13,436 nt of DNA, taken from NCBI GenBank assembly GCA_003558145.1, contig PWMP01000131.1, positions 1 to 13,436 on the forward strand, read 5' to 3'. This document shows, piece by piece, positions 6,460 through 12,693 of the stretch. Each line of letters begins with the position of its first letter. Within the stretch, counting starts at the first letter, position 1. Under the pieces are notes generated by a model, which was not told the origin of the DNA, made no database searches, and saw only the letters and a program-made list of their open reading frames with translations. Made by a program: the position numbers and the translations under genes. This stretch comes from Elusimicrobiota bacterium. GTDB taxonomy: Bacteria > CG03 > SLGR01 > PWQF01.

Positions 6460-7581
6460 ATGATATATTTTGACTGTTTTCAGGGGGCTTCGGCAGATAT
6501 GCTGTGCGGGGCGCTTATGGACAGCGCTTCCTGCAGCCGCATAGAAGACAGCCTTAACGCTTTCAGGGGAACTAAAATAACAGTTCACAGGGAGAAATCA
6601 CGAATCAACGGCATATCAGGAACAAAAGTATCATTTAAACTTGAGGGCAACAAAGCTCCTGCGGACTTTGAGGGTATAAAAAATTTTGTTGAATCCTCGT
6701 CTCTTGAAAAAGAAACCATTAAAAAAGTCATTGATACTTACAGCGAAATTTTCAGGGCGGAAGCGGCTGTACACGGAATAAAACTTCAGCAGGTAAAACT
6801 TCATGAGCTGTCCGTTCCCAGGAAAATTGCCGAAATAAGCGCGTTTCACATATTGACGCAGGGGCAGGAGATTTTTTTCTCAATGCCGCTTTTAGGCTGC
6901 GGAACGGCTGAAACCGCTCACGGCAGGATACCGATTCCTTCGCCCGCGACCGCGGAGATATTAAAAGGCGTTGGTGTTTCCTTTACCCAATCCGAAAAAG
7001 AGATGGTGACCCCGTCCGCCGCCGCGCTTCTGAAAGTTTCCGGCCGGTCGGCCCGTCCCGATATGCTTGTCAGCGAAATAGGCTACGGCATAGGAAAAAG
7101 CAGTATTTTGAGAGTCTTTATTGGAGAAAAAGCGCTTTATTCACAGGCCGGATGCATAACTGAAATAGAATTTAACATTGACGACATGACTCCTGAAGAT
7201 ATTGCCTTTTTTACCGAAAAGATATCTCTGTCTGCCGTTGACTTCTGGATAACGCCTGTCGTAATGAAAAAATCCCGCCCCGGCCACCTGATAACAATAC
7301 TTGCAGATGAAAAAAATCTTGAGGCTGTACAGAATATAATTTTTGAAAACACAACTACCGCCGGCATACGGCTTAAAAATACCGGCAGGTCAGTACTCAA
7401 AAGAGAAACAGTAGACTATAAAACTTCTCTTGGCGCCTGCAGGATCAAGAAATATATTCTGCCTTCGGGGAAAGTGCGGATTAAGCCCGAATATGATGAC
7501 TTAAAACAGCTTGCAGGAAAAAACAATATCAGTATAGAGCAGGCGAGGGAAAAAATAACTACGGAGTTTAATAAGAAATGA
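6460..7581 (+). CDS. larC: LarC: nickel insertion protein (nickel chelatase) of the pincer cofactor, unsplit form
   Basis: A 373-residue protein that installs nickel in pyridinium-3,5-bisthiocarboxylate mononucleotide in a CTP-dependent reaction. In L. plantarum it is made by a ribosomal frameshift joining LarC1 and LarC2; here it is one uninterrupted frame. The N-terminal domain opens with MIYFDCFQGASADM (consensus FDCFSGISGDM) and has TAHGRIPIPSPATAEIL at 152-168 and EMVTPSAAALL at 181-191. The usual H-x-HE-x-GAVDSIVDI stretch is eroded to LHELSVPRKIAEI at 114-126. The C-terminal LarC2 domain is well kept: IEFNIDDMTPED at 236-247, VMKKSRPGHLITIL at 268-281, and KVRIKPEYDDL near 338-348. The ATG at 6460 is preferred to an in-frame TTG at 6427 because it matches family N-termini and has GAGGAAAG at 6441-6448. 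Confidence 0.93.
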   Translation: MIYFDCFQGASADMLCGALMDSASCSRIEDSLNAFRGTKITVHREKSRINGISGTKVSFKLEGNKAPADFEGIKNFVESSSLEKETIKKVIDTYSEIFRAEAAVHGIKLQQVKLHELSVPRKIAEISAFHILTQGQEIFFSMPLLGCGTAETAHGRIPIPSPATAEILKGVGVSFTQSEKEMVTPSAAALLKVSGRSARPDMLVSEIGYGIGKSSILRVFIGEKALYSQAGCITEIEFNIDDMTPEDIAFFTEKISLSAVDFWITPVVMKKSRPGHLITILADEKNLEAVQNIIFENTTTAGIRLKNTGRSVLKRETVDYKTSLGACRIKKYILPSGKVRIKPEYDDLKQLAGKNNISIEQAREKITTEFNKK

Positions 7582-8681
7582 GTGATGTATATTTTGCGTC
7601 AAGAAGGTGCGGCCCCGGAAGCTCCCTGATAGACAAAACAAAAAAACTTATAAAAAAAATAAATTTTGCCGCGGAGCTCCGGGAGAAAGACACGGTTGCG
7701 ATTAAACTGCATTTCGGCGAGCCGGAACTGACGACTCACCTCAGGCCCGCTTTTGTCAGGCCTTTCGTTGAAGAAATAAAAAAAGCGAAAGCCCATCCCT
7801 TTTTAACTGACGCCAGCACTATTTACGCCGGTCCCCGCTCGGAGGGGGTCAGCCATGCCTGCGTTGCCGAACGAAACGGCTTCACTCTTTACTCGACCGG
7901 AGCCCCGGTGGTAATAGCTGACGGTATAGACGGCAATAACTATGTTGAAGTCCAGGTAAACACTCCCCATTACGACCGGGTCAAGGTTGCCGGCGAGGCG
8001 CACAGGGCAAAAGCGATGGTGGTCCTTTCTCATTTTAAGGGTCACGAGATTTTCGGGTTCGGGGGAGCCGTTAAAAATATCGCCATGGGACTGGCCAGCA
8101 AACAGGGAAAACTTTCCCTTCATTCAACCGTAACTCCATATATAAAACAGAAACTCTGCACTGCCTGCGGCAGGTGCGTAAGCTGGTGCGCGCCCGGGGC
8201 AATTGAAATAAGGGGCAAAACAGCGGTCATAACGGGAAGCAAATGCACCGGATGCGGGCACTGCATAATGGTTTGCCCCGAAAAAGCGGCCAAGATTAAA
8301 TGGGACATTGATTTTTCACAGGCCCAGGAAAAGCTTGCCGAGTACGCCTTCGGGATAGTTAAGCCCAAAAAAGGAAAAATATGGTATTTTAATTTTTTAA
8401 TTGACATAACTCCGGAGTGCGACTGCTACACTTTTTCCGACGCGTCCCTTGTGCACGATATAGGAATACTCGCTTCCCGCGACCCGGTATCAATAGACAG
8501 CGCCTCGTATGAGCTGGTAAAAAAAGCTGCGCCCAATCCCCGCAGCAAAGCTTCCGCTGCCAAGCCCGGACAGGACAAATTTACGGAAGGCTACCCTGAT
8601 ACAAATCCCGGGCCAATGTTTAAGATGGCGGAAAAAATCGGCCTGGGCCGGCGCCGGTACAAACTTATAGAAATAGAATAA
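7578..8681 (+). CDS. DUF362 iron-sulfur protein with two [4Fe-4S] ferredoxin motifs
   Basis: A 367-residue protein of the DUF362 family. The first 190 residues form the DUF362 domain, with AIKLHFGEPELTTHLRP, TDASTIYAG, and the strongly conserved SHFKGHEIFGFGGAVKNIAMG at 151-171. A ferredoxin insert follows, with Cys194/197/200/204 (CTACGRCVSWCAP; Ala replaces nothing essential, but the Pro is shifted by one) and Cys223/226/229/233 (CTGCGHCIMVCP), enough for two [4Fe-4S] clusters. The DUF362 C-terminal part resumes with ITPECDCYTF and DIGILASRDPVSIDSAS. It overlaps the larC stop by 4 bases (ATGA), so it is co-translated with the pincer-cofactor genes. No signal peptide is seen, so it is probably cytoplasmic. 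Its biochemical function is unknown; a redox or sulfur/metal-handling role in cofactor synthesis or use is inference from context only. Confidence 0.9.
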   Translation: MSDVYFASRRCGPGSSLIDKTKKLIKKINFAAELREKDTVAIKLHFGEPELTTHLRPAFVRPFVEEIKKAKAHPFLTDASTIYAGPRSEGVSHACVAERNGFTLYSTGAPVVIADGIDGNNYVEVQVNTPHYDRVKVAGEAHRAKAMVVLSHFKGHEIFGFGGAVKNIAMGLASKQGKLSLHSTVTPYIKQKLCTACGRCVSWCAPGAIEIRGKTAVITGSKCTGCGHCIMVCPEKAAKIKWDIDFSQAQEKLAEYAFGIVKPKKGKIWYFNFLIDITPECDCYTFSDASLVHDIGILASRDPVSIDSASYELVKKAAPNPRSKASAAKPGQDKFTEGYPDTNPGPMFKMAEKIGLGRRRYKLIEIE

Positions 8682-8690
8682 ATCCCGGGT

Positions 8691-8717
8691 AAAAAGAAAG
8701 TTTGAATTTTCTTTTTT
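8691..8717 (+). terminator. AT-rich hairpin with T-run after the DUF362 gene (weak terminator candidate)
   Basis: AAAAAGAAA (8691-8699) can pair with TTTCTTTTT (8708-8716), a 9-bp stem with one GC pair and an 8-base loop, followed by further T. It starts 10 bases after the DUF362 stop. The low GC content makes it a weak intrinsic terminator, and its descending arm overlaps the spacer of the tRNA promoter. It could also act for transcription in the other direction. Confidence 0.35.
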
Positions 8718-8730
8718 AATTTTATACAAT
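8702..8730 (+). promoter_or_regulatory. Sigma-70-type promoter for the tRNA-Arg gene
   Basis: A -35 box TTGAAT (8702-8707) and a -10 box TACAAT (8725-8730) are separated by 17 bases, one mismatch from consensus in the -10 and two in the -35. The predicted start of transcription, about 8737, lies roughly 9 bases before the mature tRNA 5' end, which suits a tRNA promoter. Confidence 0.65.
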
Positions 8731-8745
8731 CACACCCGAAGCGTT

Positions 8746-8821
8746 ACCCCCGTAGCTCAGTGGATAGAGCACAGGTTTCCTAAACCTGGTGCCGAAGGTT
8801 CGACTCCTTCCGGGGGTGCCA
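8746..8821 (+). tRNA. tRNA-Arg (anticodon CCU, reads AGG), CCA encoded
   Basis: The sequence folds into a normal cloverleaf. The acceptor stem ACCCCCG (8746-8752) pairs with CGGGGGT (8811-8817), followed by discriminator G and an encoded CCA (8819-8821). The D arm is GCTC / GAGC with loop AGTGGATA, which includes the A20 typical of arginine tRNAs. The anticodon stem CAGGT / ACCTG closes a seven-base loop TTCCTAA, giving anticodon CCT at 8779-8781. The T arm has the GGTTCGACTCC pattern. The variable loop is short (GTGCC). It decodes AGG, a codon used often in the genes around it (for example many AGG in proB, larE and metK). Confidence 0.97.
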
Positions 8822-8856
8822 TTCTTATAGTTTTTAGAAAAGATATAATTGGAGTT

Positions 8857-8917
8857 AGAAAAGGTTTCCTTGGATGGACGGGAATTATTGAAAAAAATCC
8901 TTACGGGAACCTTTTCT
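8857..8917. repeat. 13-bp inverted repeat (hairpin-forming) downstream of tRNA-Arg
   Basis: AGAAAAGGTTTCC (8857-8869) is complementary to GGGAACCTTTTCT (8905-8917), with 12 Watson-Crick pairs and one G-U wobble across a 35-base loop. The arms are perfectly delimited; pairing stops at once on both sides. No T-run follows the right arm, so it is not a standard terminator. Confidence 0.75.
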
Positions 8918-8929
8918 GGATGCTTTTGA

Positions 8930-8977
8930 TTGCCAGTTATATTGCTATTTAAATACTTTTAAAAGTAATACTGGCAA
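8930..8977. repeat. Inverted repeat TTGCCAGT / ACTGGCAA enclosing a perfect 14-bp palindrome
   Basis: TTGCCAGT (8930-8937) is the exact reverse complement of ACTGGCAA (8970-8977). Between them TACTTTTAAAAGTA (8954-8967) is a perfect 14-bp palindrome. The right arm is followed by a run of A, not T. The nested symmetry could be a protein-binding operator or part of a folded RNA. Confidence 0.7.
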
Positions 8978-9005
8978 AAAAACTGCACTACTTCGGATAT
9001 TACTG

Positions 9006-9036
9006 CCCGCTGGCCGGCCTGGCGGGATTAGTTTTT
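9006..9036 (+). terminator. GC-rich hairpin followed by T-run, likely intrinsic terminator
   Basis: CCCGCTGG (9006-9013) pairs with CTGGCGGG (9019-9026) through six Watson-Crick and two G-U pairs around a five-base loop. TTTTT follows at 9032-9036 after a five-base gap. This would end transcription from the tRNA-Arg promoter, defining a transcript of roughly 300 bases that includes both upstream inverted repeats. The gap before the T-run is longer than ideal. Confidence 0.55.
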
Positions 9037-9168
9037 CTTCGCTGAAATCCAGGGTTATCCGGTCAGGAAAACGCCGTCAAAGTTTCCCGCTCCTCCCATA
9101 CTGCCTACTCGAGCGTTGAGTTTTTAATGTCTTTTAAGTGATAGGTTTTAGGGCGCTAAATCAAACTT

Positions 9169-9196
9169 TTGAGTTTTTTTAAAGAAATGCTATAAT
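9169..9196 (+). promoter_or_regulatory. Extended -10 promoter for the nuclease-phoH operon
   Basis: A perfect TATAAT at 9191-9196 is preceded by TGC (9188-9190), the extended -10 motif, and by TTGAGT (9169-9174) as -35 with a 16-base spacer. The predicted start near 9203 gives a 5' leader of about 37 bases, with AGGAG at 9227-9231, 8 bases before the ATG. This is the best promoter in the window. Confidence 0.75.
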
Positions 9197-9239
9197 ATAT
9201 ATCAATAAAAAAGAAGTATAGCTGACAGGAGAAAAATTA

Positions 9240-10187
9240 ATGGCCTTTACACGAACAGACTACCCCGTTTTCAGCTGGTCCTCGTCCAGAAAAGGAACTT
9301 TTGACGAGTGCAGAAGAAAATACTATTACAACTATTATTTAGCCCACAATGGCTGGGAAGATGATGCGGACGAAGATGCGCGCCTGGCATACAGGCTTAA
9401 AAAGCTGACGGGCATTCATCTTCTTCTCGGAAGCGCCGTACACGAGGTGGCGGAATACGCGGCAAAAATAGTCAAATCTGAAAACCGTCTTCCTTCGGAA
9501 GATAAAATGATAGAAAAGGTCAAGTTTCTTCTCAACAGCGCCTGGAAGGAATCGCAGAATCCCCAGCTATGGCAGCAGAACCCCAACAGGTACCTTATGC
9601 TTCACAGTTTTTATTACGGCGATGGCCTTTCTAAGAGTGTTATTGAAAAAATAAAGGATAAGCTTTATGCCGCTGTTCCTAATATACTTAAATCTAAAAC
9701 CTTTGAAGAAATACTTTCCCAGGGCGGAGACAGTATAAAGATACACGAAAGTATGGATACATTCAGCCTTTTCGGCTTGGATATATACGCTGTTCCGGAC
9801 CTGGTTTATAAAAACGCTTTGGGCAAATGGGTGGTTGCTGACTGGAAGACCGGAAAAGAGCACGACTCCCACCCCAGCCAGATACACGTATATTGCCTGT
9901 ACCTGGCTGATAAGTACGGAGTTTCGGCGGAAGAGATGACCGGCCGCGTAGAATACCTGCTGACAGGAGTAAGCAGGGACGTTGAAATTACCGCGGAATC
10001 TCTGGATACTGCGGTGCAGGAAATAAAAGAGAGTATAGAAAAAATGAAGAAAGATTTGAAAGATCCCGAACAGAACATGCCTTTTGAAAGGGAAAAATAT
10101 ACGCTTGCAAAACACAGGCAGTTCTGCAGATATTGTAATTTCTATCAGCTATGCGAGGATGAACTATTGGAGGAAAATGTAATATGA
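9240..10187 (+). CDS. PD-(D/E)XK superfamily nuclease with four-cysteine iron-sulfur signature (Cas4/RecB/AddB-like)
   Basis: A 315-residue stand-alone nuclease of the PDDEXK_1 type. The nuclease core shows His69 in LLGSAVHEVAEYA, Asp187 in YAVPDLV, the Asp201-x-Lys203 pair in VVADWKTGKE, and the QIHVY helix motif (Gln214, Tyr218) seen in RecB-type nucleases. Cys24 (FDECRRKYYY) near the N-terminus plus Cys296, Cys299 and Cys305 (CRYCNFYQLC) near the C-terminus match the split four-cysteine [4Fe-4S] arrangement of Cas4 and AddB. No helicase domain is attached and no CRISPR or cas gene is near. The gene has its own strong promoter and Shine-Dalgarno, and its stop overlaps the phoH-like start as ATGA. 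A DNA end-processing or repair role is likely; the precise substrate is unknown. Confidence 0.87.
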   Translation: MAFTRTDYPVFSWSSSRKGTFDECRRKYYYNYYLAHNGWEDDADEDARLAYRLKKLTGIHLLLGSAVHEVAEYAAKIVKSENRLPSEDKMIEKVKFLLNSAWKESQNPQLWQQNPNRYLMLHSFYYGDGLSKSVIEKIKDKLYAAVPNILKSKTFEEILSQGGDSIKIHESMDTFSLFGLDIYAVPDLVYKNALGKWVVADWKTGKEHDSHPSQIHVYCLYLADKYGVSAEEMTGRVEYLLTGVSRDVEITAESLDTAVQEIKESIEKMKKDLKDPEQNMPFEREKYTLAKHRQFCRYCNFYQLCEDELLEENVI

Positions 10188-11533
10188 ACAATTCTAAAAA
10201 GACTTTTGTCCTTGATACAAACGTTCTGATTCACGACCCCGACAGCATATATAATTTTGAAGACAACATAGTAGTTCTTCCTTTGAGGGTTATAGAGGAG
10301 CTTGATAACCTTAAAAAAGTTCCTGATGAACGAGGAAGAAATGCCCGAAAGATATCAAGGAGCCTTGACGCTTTGCGTTCCAAGGGAAAACTGTCAGAAG
10401 GAGTTCCTACTGAAAGCGGAGGGCTTATAAAAGTGGAAACACAGGTCCGGGCGGATGTTCCGAGAGCGCTTGTAAGAAAATCTGACAACGAAATCCTTTC
10501 AGTAGCTTTGGGTCTTAAAGAAAATGGTTCCAGGGTAATATTCATATCCAAGGATATAAATATGAGGGTAAAAGCAGAAGTTTTGGGTCTTGAAGTCCAG
10601 GACTTCGAAAAAGCAAAAGTTTCTTTTGAGGAGCTTTATACCGGATGGCGCACAATAGAATTAGAAGACAATCTTGTAGATGAATTTAGGTCCCAGGGAA
10701 AAATGCCGGCTCTTAAAGGAGAGGAGCTTGTTGCTAACGAATTTATACTTGTTAAGTCAGCGTCAAACCCCGAGAAAAAAGCTACCGGCAGGTATGACAG
10801 CAATCAGCAGGTGATTGTTAAGCTAAAATACGCTGACAGCAGGATATGGGGCATAAAAGCGCTCAATGAACAGCAGAAGTTCGCTTTTGAAGCTCTTTTA
10901 AGACCGGAAATAAACCTGGTTAGCCTTGTCGGTATTGCCGGGACCGGGAAAACTCTAATAGCTCTTGCCGCCGGACTTAATCAGACGTTTGATACCAAGG
11001 ATTACCGCCGGCTTCTCATTACCCGTCCGGTTGTTCCGCTGGGAAGAGATATAGGTTATTTGCCCGGTACCAAGGAAGAAAAGCTTTTCAACTGGATGGG
11101 AGCTTTTTACGATAACCTTGAGTTTCTTGCGGAGGTCAGCGGCAGGACACCGGCAACAGGGAAATCTAAAAAGAAGAAAAGCGAGTTTAATGTTCCTGAA
11201 GTTGTTGACGAGCTTTTCGAAACCGGAAAACTTCAGATTGAAGCTCTTACTTATATGAGAGGCAGAAGCATTCCGGGGCAGTATATGATTGTCGATGAAG
11301 CTCAGAATCTGACTCCGCTTGAGGTTAAAACGATCGTGTCCCGCGCCGGCAGCGACACAAAGGTTGTCCTTACAGGCGACCCGTATCAGATTGACAGTCC
11401 GTACCTGGATTCGTCTTCAAATGGACTTACTTACCTTGCGGAGAGGCTTAAAGGTAAAGAAATTTTTAGCCATGTTACGCTTACCAGCGGGGAAAGAAGC
11501 CCCCTGGCCGCTCTTGCAGCCGAGCTTCTCTGA
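10184..11533 (+). CDS. PIN domain - PhoH-family ATPase (PhoH2/YlaK-like)
   Basis: A 449-residue two-domain protein. Residues 6-140 form a PIN ribonuclease domain with Asp11 in FVLDTNVLIHDP, Glu38-Glu39, Asp101 in KSDNEIL and Asp124 in ISKDINMR as the acidic metal-binding set. Residues about 226-449 are a PhoH P-loop ATPase: Walker A GIAGTGKT at 250-257, Walker B MIVDEAQN at 368-375, and LTGDPYQID at 397-405. The PIN-PhoH (PhoH2) arrangement has been described as a sequence-specific RNA helicase/ribonuclease in mycobacteria. A lysine-rich, low-complexity linker (KSKKKK, 327-332) sits inside the ATPase region. The start has GGAGG at 10169-10173 and overlaps the nuclease stop by 4 bases, so the two proteins are co-translated. 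It is cytoplasmic, and an RNA-processing role is most likely. Confidence 0.93.
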   Translation: MNNSKKTFVLDTNVLIHDPDSIYNFEDNIVVLPLRVIEELDNLKKVPDERGRNARKISRSLDALRSKGKLSEGVPTESGGLIKVETQVRADVPRALVRKSDNEILSVALGLKENGSRVIFISKDINMRVKAEVLGLEVQDFEKAKVSFEELYTGWRTIELEDNLVDEFRSQGKMPALKGEELVANEFILVKSASNPEKKATGRYDSNQQVIVKLKYADSRIWGIKALNEQQKFAFEALLRPEINLVSLVGIAGTGKTLIALAAGLNQTFDTKDYRRLLITRPVVPLGRDIGYLPGTKEEKLFNWMGAFYDNLEFLAEVSGRTPATGKSKKKKSEFNVPEVVDELFETGKLQIEALTYMRGRSIPGQYMIVDEAQNLTPLEVKTIVSRAGSDTKVVLTGDPYQIDSPYLDSSSNGLTYLAERLKGKEIFSHVTLTSGERSPLAALAAELL

Positions 11534-11542
11534 TAGTATTTT

Positions 11543-11570
11543 TTGACAATACAGGCCTTTTTTTTATAAA
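11543..11570 (+). promoter_or_regulatory. Sigma-70-type promoter for the PPC-rplU-rpmA operon
   Basis: A consensus -35 TTGACA (11543-11548) and a -10 TATAAA (11565-11570) are separated by 16 bases, starting just 10 bases after the phoH-like stop. The predicted transcript has a leader of about 54 bases. This would let the ribosomal-protein operon be expressed apart from the nuclease-phoH pair. Confidence 0.6.
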
Positions 11571-11630
11571 CTATATGTTAATCTAAGTACATCAAGGTCT
11601 GTATAAACTTGTTAGGAAGATTAAAATTAA

Positions 11631-12050
11631 ATGAAAAGCAAAGTAAAGGAAAACATACTGGCTGTCAGGATGTATGCAGGCGAGAACTTTCTGACGGAGC
11701 TTTCCGAAGCTTTTAAACAGGCCTCAAAAAATACCGGTATTATTATGAGCGCTGCCGGTATGCTAAAGGAAATTAAACTTGGTTATTTCATGGGGGGCGG
11801 GGAATACAGAGAAAACGTTTTTCAGATTCCCAGGGAGATAGTGTCCCTTACGGGAAATATTATAAACAGTGAAGACGGCTTTTTCAGTCATTTACATGTT
11901 TCACTGGCTGATGATGACGGCAAAGTTATAGGAGGACATCTTCATAAGGCTGTTGTACACGGTACGGGAGAAGTTTTTATTTATCTTGCAGATATGGATA
12001 TAACAAGACAAACGGAGGAAGAAACCAAATTAAAAGGATTAAAATTATGA
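11631..12050 (+). CDS. PPC (DUF296/PCC) domain protein
   Basis: A 139-residue single-domain protein of the plants-and-prokaryotes-conserved (PPC, DUF296) family, which forms trimers and includes putative DNA-binding and metal-binding members. The family pattern is clear: ENFLTELSEAFKQA, GIIMSAAGMLKEIKLGYF, EIVSLTGNI, SHLHVSLADDDGKVIGGHL and VHGTGEVFIY. His87, His89 and His103 are well placed for the metal site seen in bacterial structures. There is no AT-hook, unlike the plant proteins. AGGAAG (11614-11619) precedes the ATG. The stop overlaps the rplU start (ATGA), an unusual partner for a ribosomal-protein gene. Function is unknown; a regulatory role for the operon is possible but is pure inference. 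Confidence 0.88.
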   Translation: MKSKVKENILAVRMYAGENFLTELSEAFKQASKNTGIIMSAAGMLKEIKLGYFMGGGEYRENVFQIPREIVSLTGNIINSEDGFFSHLHVSLADDDGKVIGGHLHKAVVHGTGEVFIYLADMDITRQTEEETKLKGLKL

Positions 12051-12358
12051 AATACGCAGTAGTTGAAAACGGAAGAAACCAGGAGATGGTTAAGGAAGGT
12101 GAAACGGTTCTTGTAGACAACCTTAACCTTGAAGCAGGTAAAAAGTATGTGTTTGACAAAGTGCTTCTTGTTCGTGACGGTGACGAAGTTAAAACCGGGA
12201 CTCCCTATATAAAGGACGCTACAGTCAGCGGTAAGGTCGCAGGCGAAGTCAAGAGCGCAAAAGTCATTAACTTCAAAAAGAAACGCCGTAAAGGCTACAA
12301 AAGAAAAGTAGGCCATAGGCAGAAGTTTACCGAAATACGGGTAGAGAAAATAAAATAA
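12047..12358 (+). CDS. rplU: Large ribosomal subunit protein bL21
   Basis: The 103-residue L21 protein binds 23S rRNA in the 50S subunit. It begins MKYAVVENGRNQEMVKEGETV (the usual GGKQY is GRNQE here), continues with KYVFDKVLLVRDGDEVKTGTPYI, and ends with the basic FKKKRRKGYKRKVGHRQKFTEI segment typical of L21. Length matches the family. AAAGGA at 12033-12038, 8 bases before the ATG, lies inside the end of the PPC gene, and the two genes overlap by 4 bases. Followed after 15 bases by rpmA, the conserved order. Confidence 0.97.
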   Translation: MKYAVVENGRNQEMVKEGETVLVDNLNLEAGKKYVFDKVLLVRDGDEVKTGTPYIKDATVSGKVAGEVKSAKVINFKKKRRKGYKRKVGHRQKFTEIRVEKIK

Positions 12359-12373
12359 CGGGAGATAATAAAA

Positions 12374-12625
12374 ATGGCACATAAAAAAGGAAAAGGATCA
12401 GTTCAGAACAAGCGGGACAGCGCCGGCAGGCGGCTCGGTGTAAAGCTCTTCGGCGGTCAGCAGACCATTGCCGGAAATATAATAGTCCGTCAGCGCGGTA
12501 CCAAATTCCATGCAGGTGAAAATGTCGGCCAGGGTCGAGATCACACTCTTTTCGCCAAGGCGGATGGAAAAATCCAATTTCGAAAAACAAGAGGCAAAAA
12601 ATATATTGATGTTGTTCCCGCCTGA
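12374..12625 (+). CDS. rpmA: Large ribosomal subunit protein bL27
   Basis: The 83-residue L27 protein, whose N-terminus reaches the peptidyl transferase centre of the 50S subunit. The protein begins directly with AHKKGKGSVQNKRDSAGRRLG, so it lacks the cleavable N-terminal extension found in Firmicutes. The core FGGQQTIAGNIIVRQRGTKFH and VGQGRDHTLFA is intact. GGGAGA (12360-12365) is the ribosome-binding site. A strong terminator follows 21 bases after the stop. Confidence 0.98.
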   Translation: MAHKKGKGSVQNKRDSAGRRLGVKLFGGQQTIAGNIIVRQRGTKFHAGENVGQGRDHTLFAKADGKIQFRKTRGKKYIDVVPA

Positions 12626-12646
12626 GCAGGGTTTGAGGGATATAAA

Positions 12647-12690
12647 AAAAGAATGGGCCGGCCTTAGGCTGTGTCCATTCTTTTGTTTTT
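12647..12690 (+). terminator. Intrinsic terminator of the rplU-rpmA operon
   Basis: AAAAGAATGG (12647-12656) pairs perfectly with CCATTCTTTT (12675-12684). The 18-base loop can form a further GCC/GGC pairing. The descending arm continues into TTTTGTTTTT (12681-12690). The T-tract ends 3 bases before the proB start codon, so the hairpin occupies the place of a leader for proB. Confidence 0.85.
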
Positions 12691-12693
12691 ATA

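Larger units (their letters stand above)
8822..9239. other. Gene-poor, structured spacer between tRNA-Arg and the nuclease operon
   Basis: About 420 bases without a convincing gene on either strand. It holds, in order: a 13-bp inverted repeat (8857-8917); an 8-bp inverted repeat enclosing a perfect 14-bp palindrome (8930-8977); a GC-rich hairpin followed by TTTTT (9006-9036); a pyrimidine-rich, featureless stretch (about 9040-9120); and the promoter of the next operon (9169-9196). A frame without a normal start codon from 8821 to 8952 would encode about 43 residues ending in FWMLLIASYIAI. It may be a gene remnant or chance. The region could encode a small structured RNA, but I recognise no known RNA family. 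Confidence 0.6.

Noticed and set aside
9107..9126. Small ACTC/GAGT hairpin with T-run
   Set aside because: A four-base stem with a seven-base loop is too weak to call a terminator.
8746..9239. Integration site of a mobile element at the tRNA
   Set aside because: No integrase gene and no second copy of the tRNA 3' end are visible in the window.
9567..10115. Long minus-strand frame opposite the nuclease gene
   Set aside because: It is the antisense of a clearly coding frame, has no ribosome-binding site or recognisable domain; other minus-strand frames in the window fail the same way.
9240..10187. A Cas4 protein of a CRISPR system
   Set aside because: The cysteine layout resembles Cas4, but the protein is longer than usual Cas4, no cas1/cas2 or repeat array is present, and the partner gene is PIN-PhoH.
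11536..11565. Terminator after the PIN-PhoH gene (GTATT/AATAC stem, then T8)
   Set aside because: The stem has only five weak pairs and five bases separate it from the T-run; the TTGACA in it is better explained as the -35 of the next promoter.
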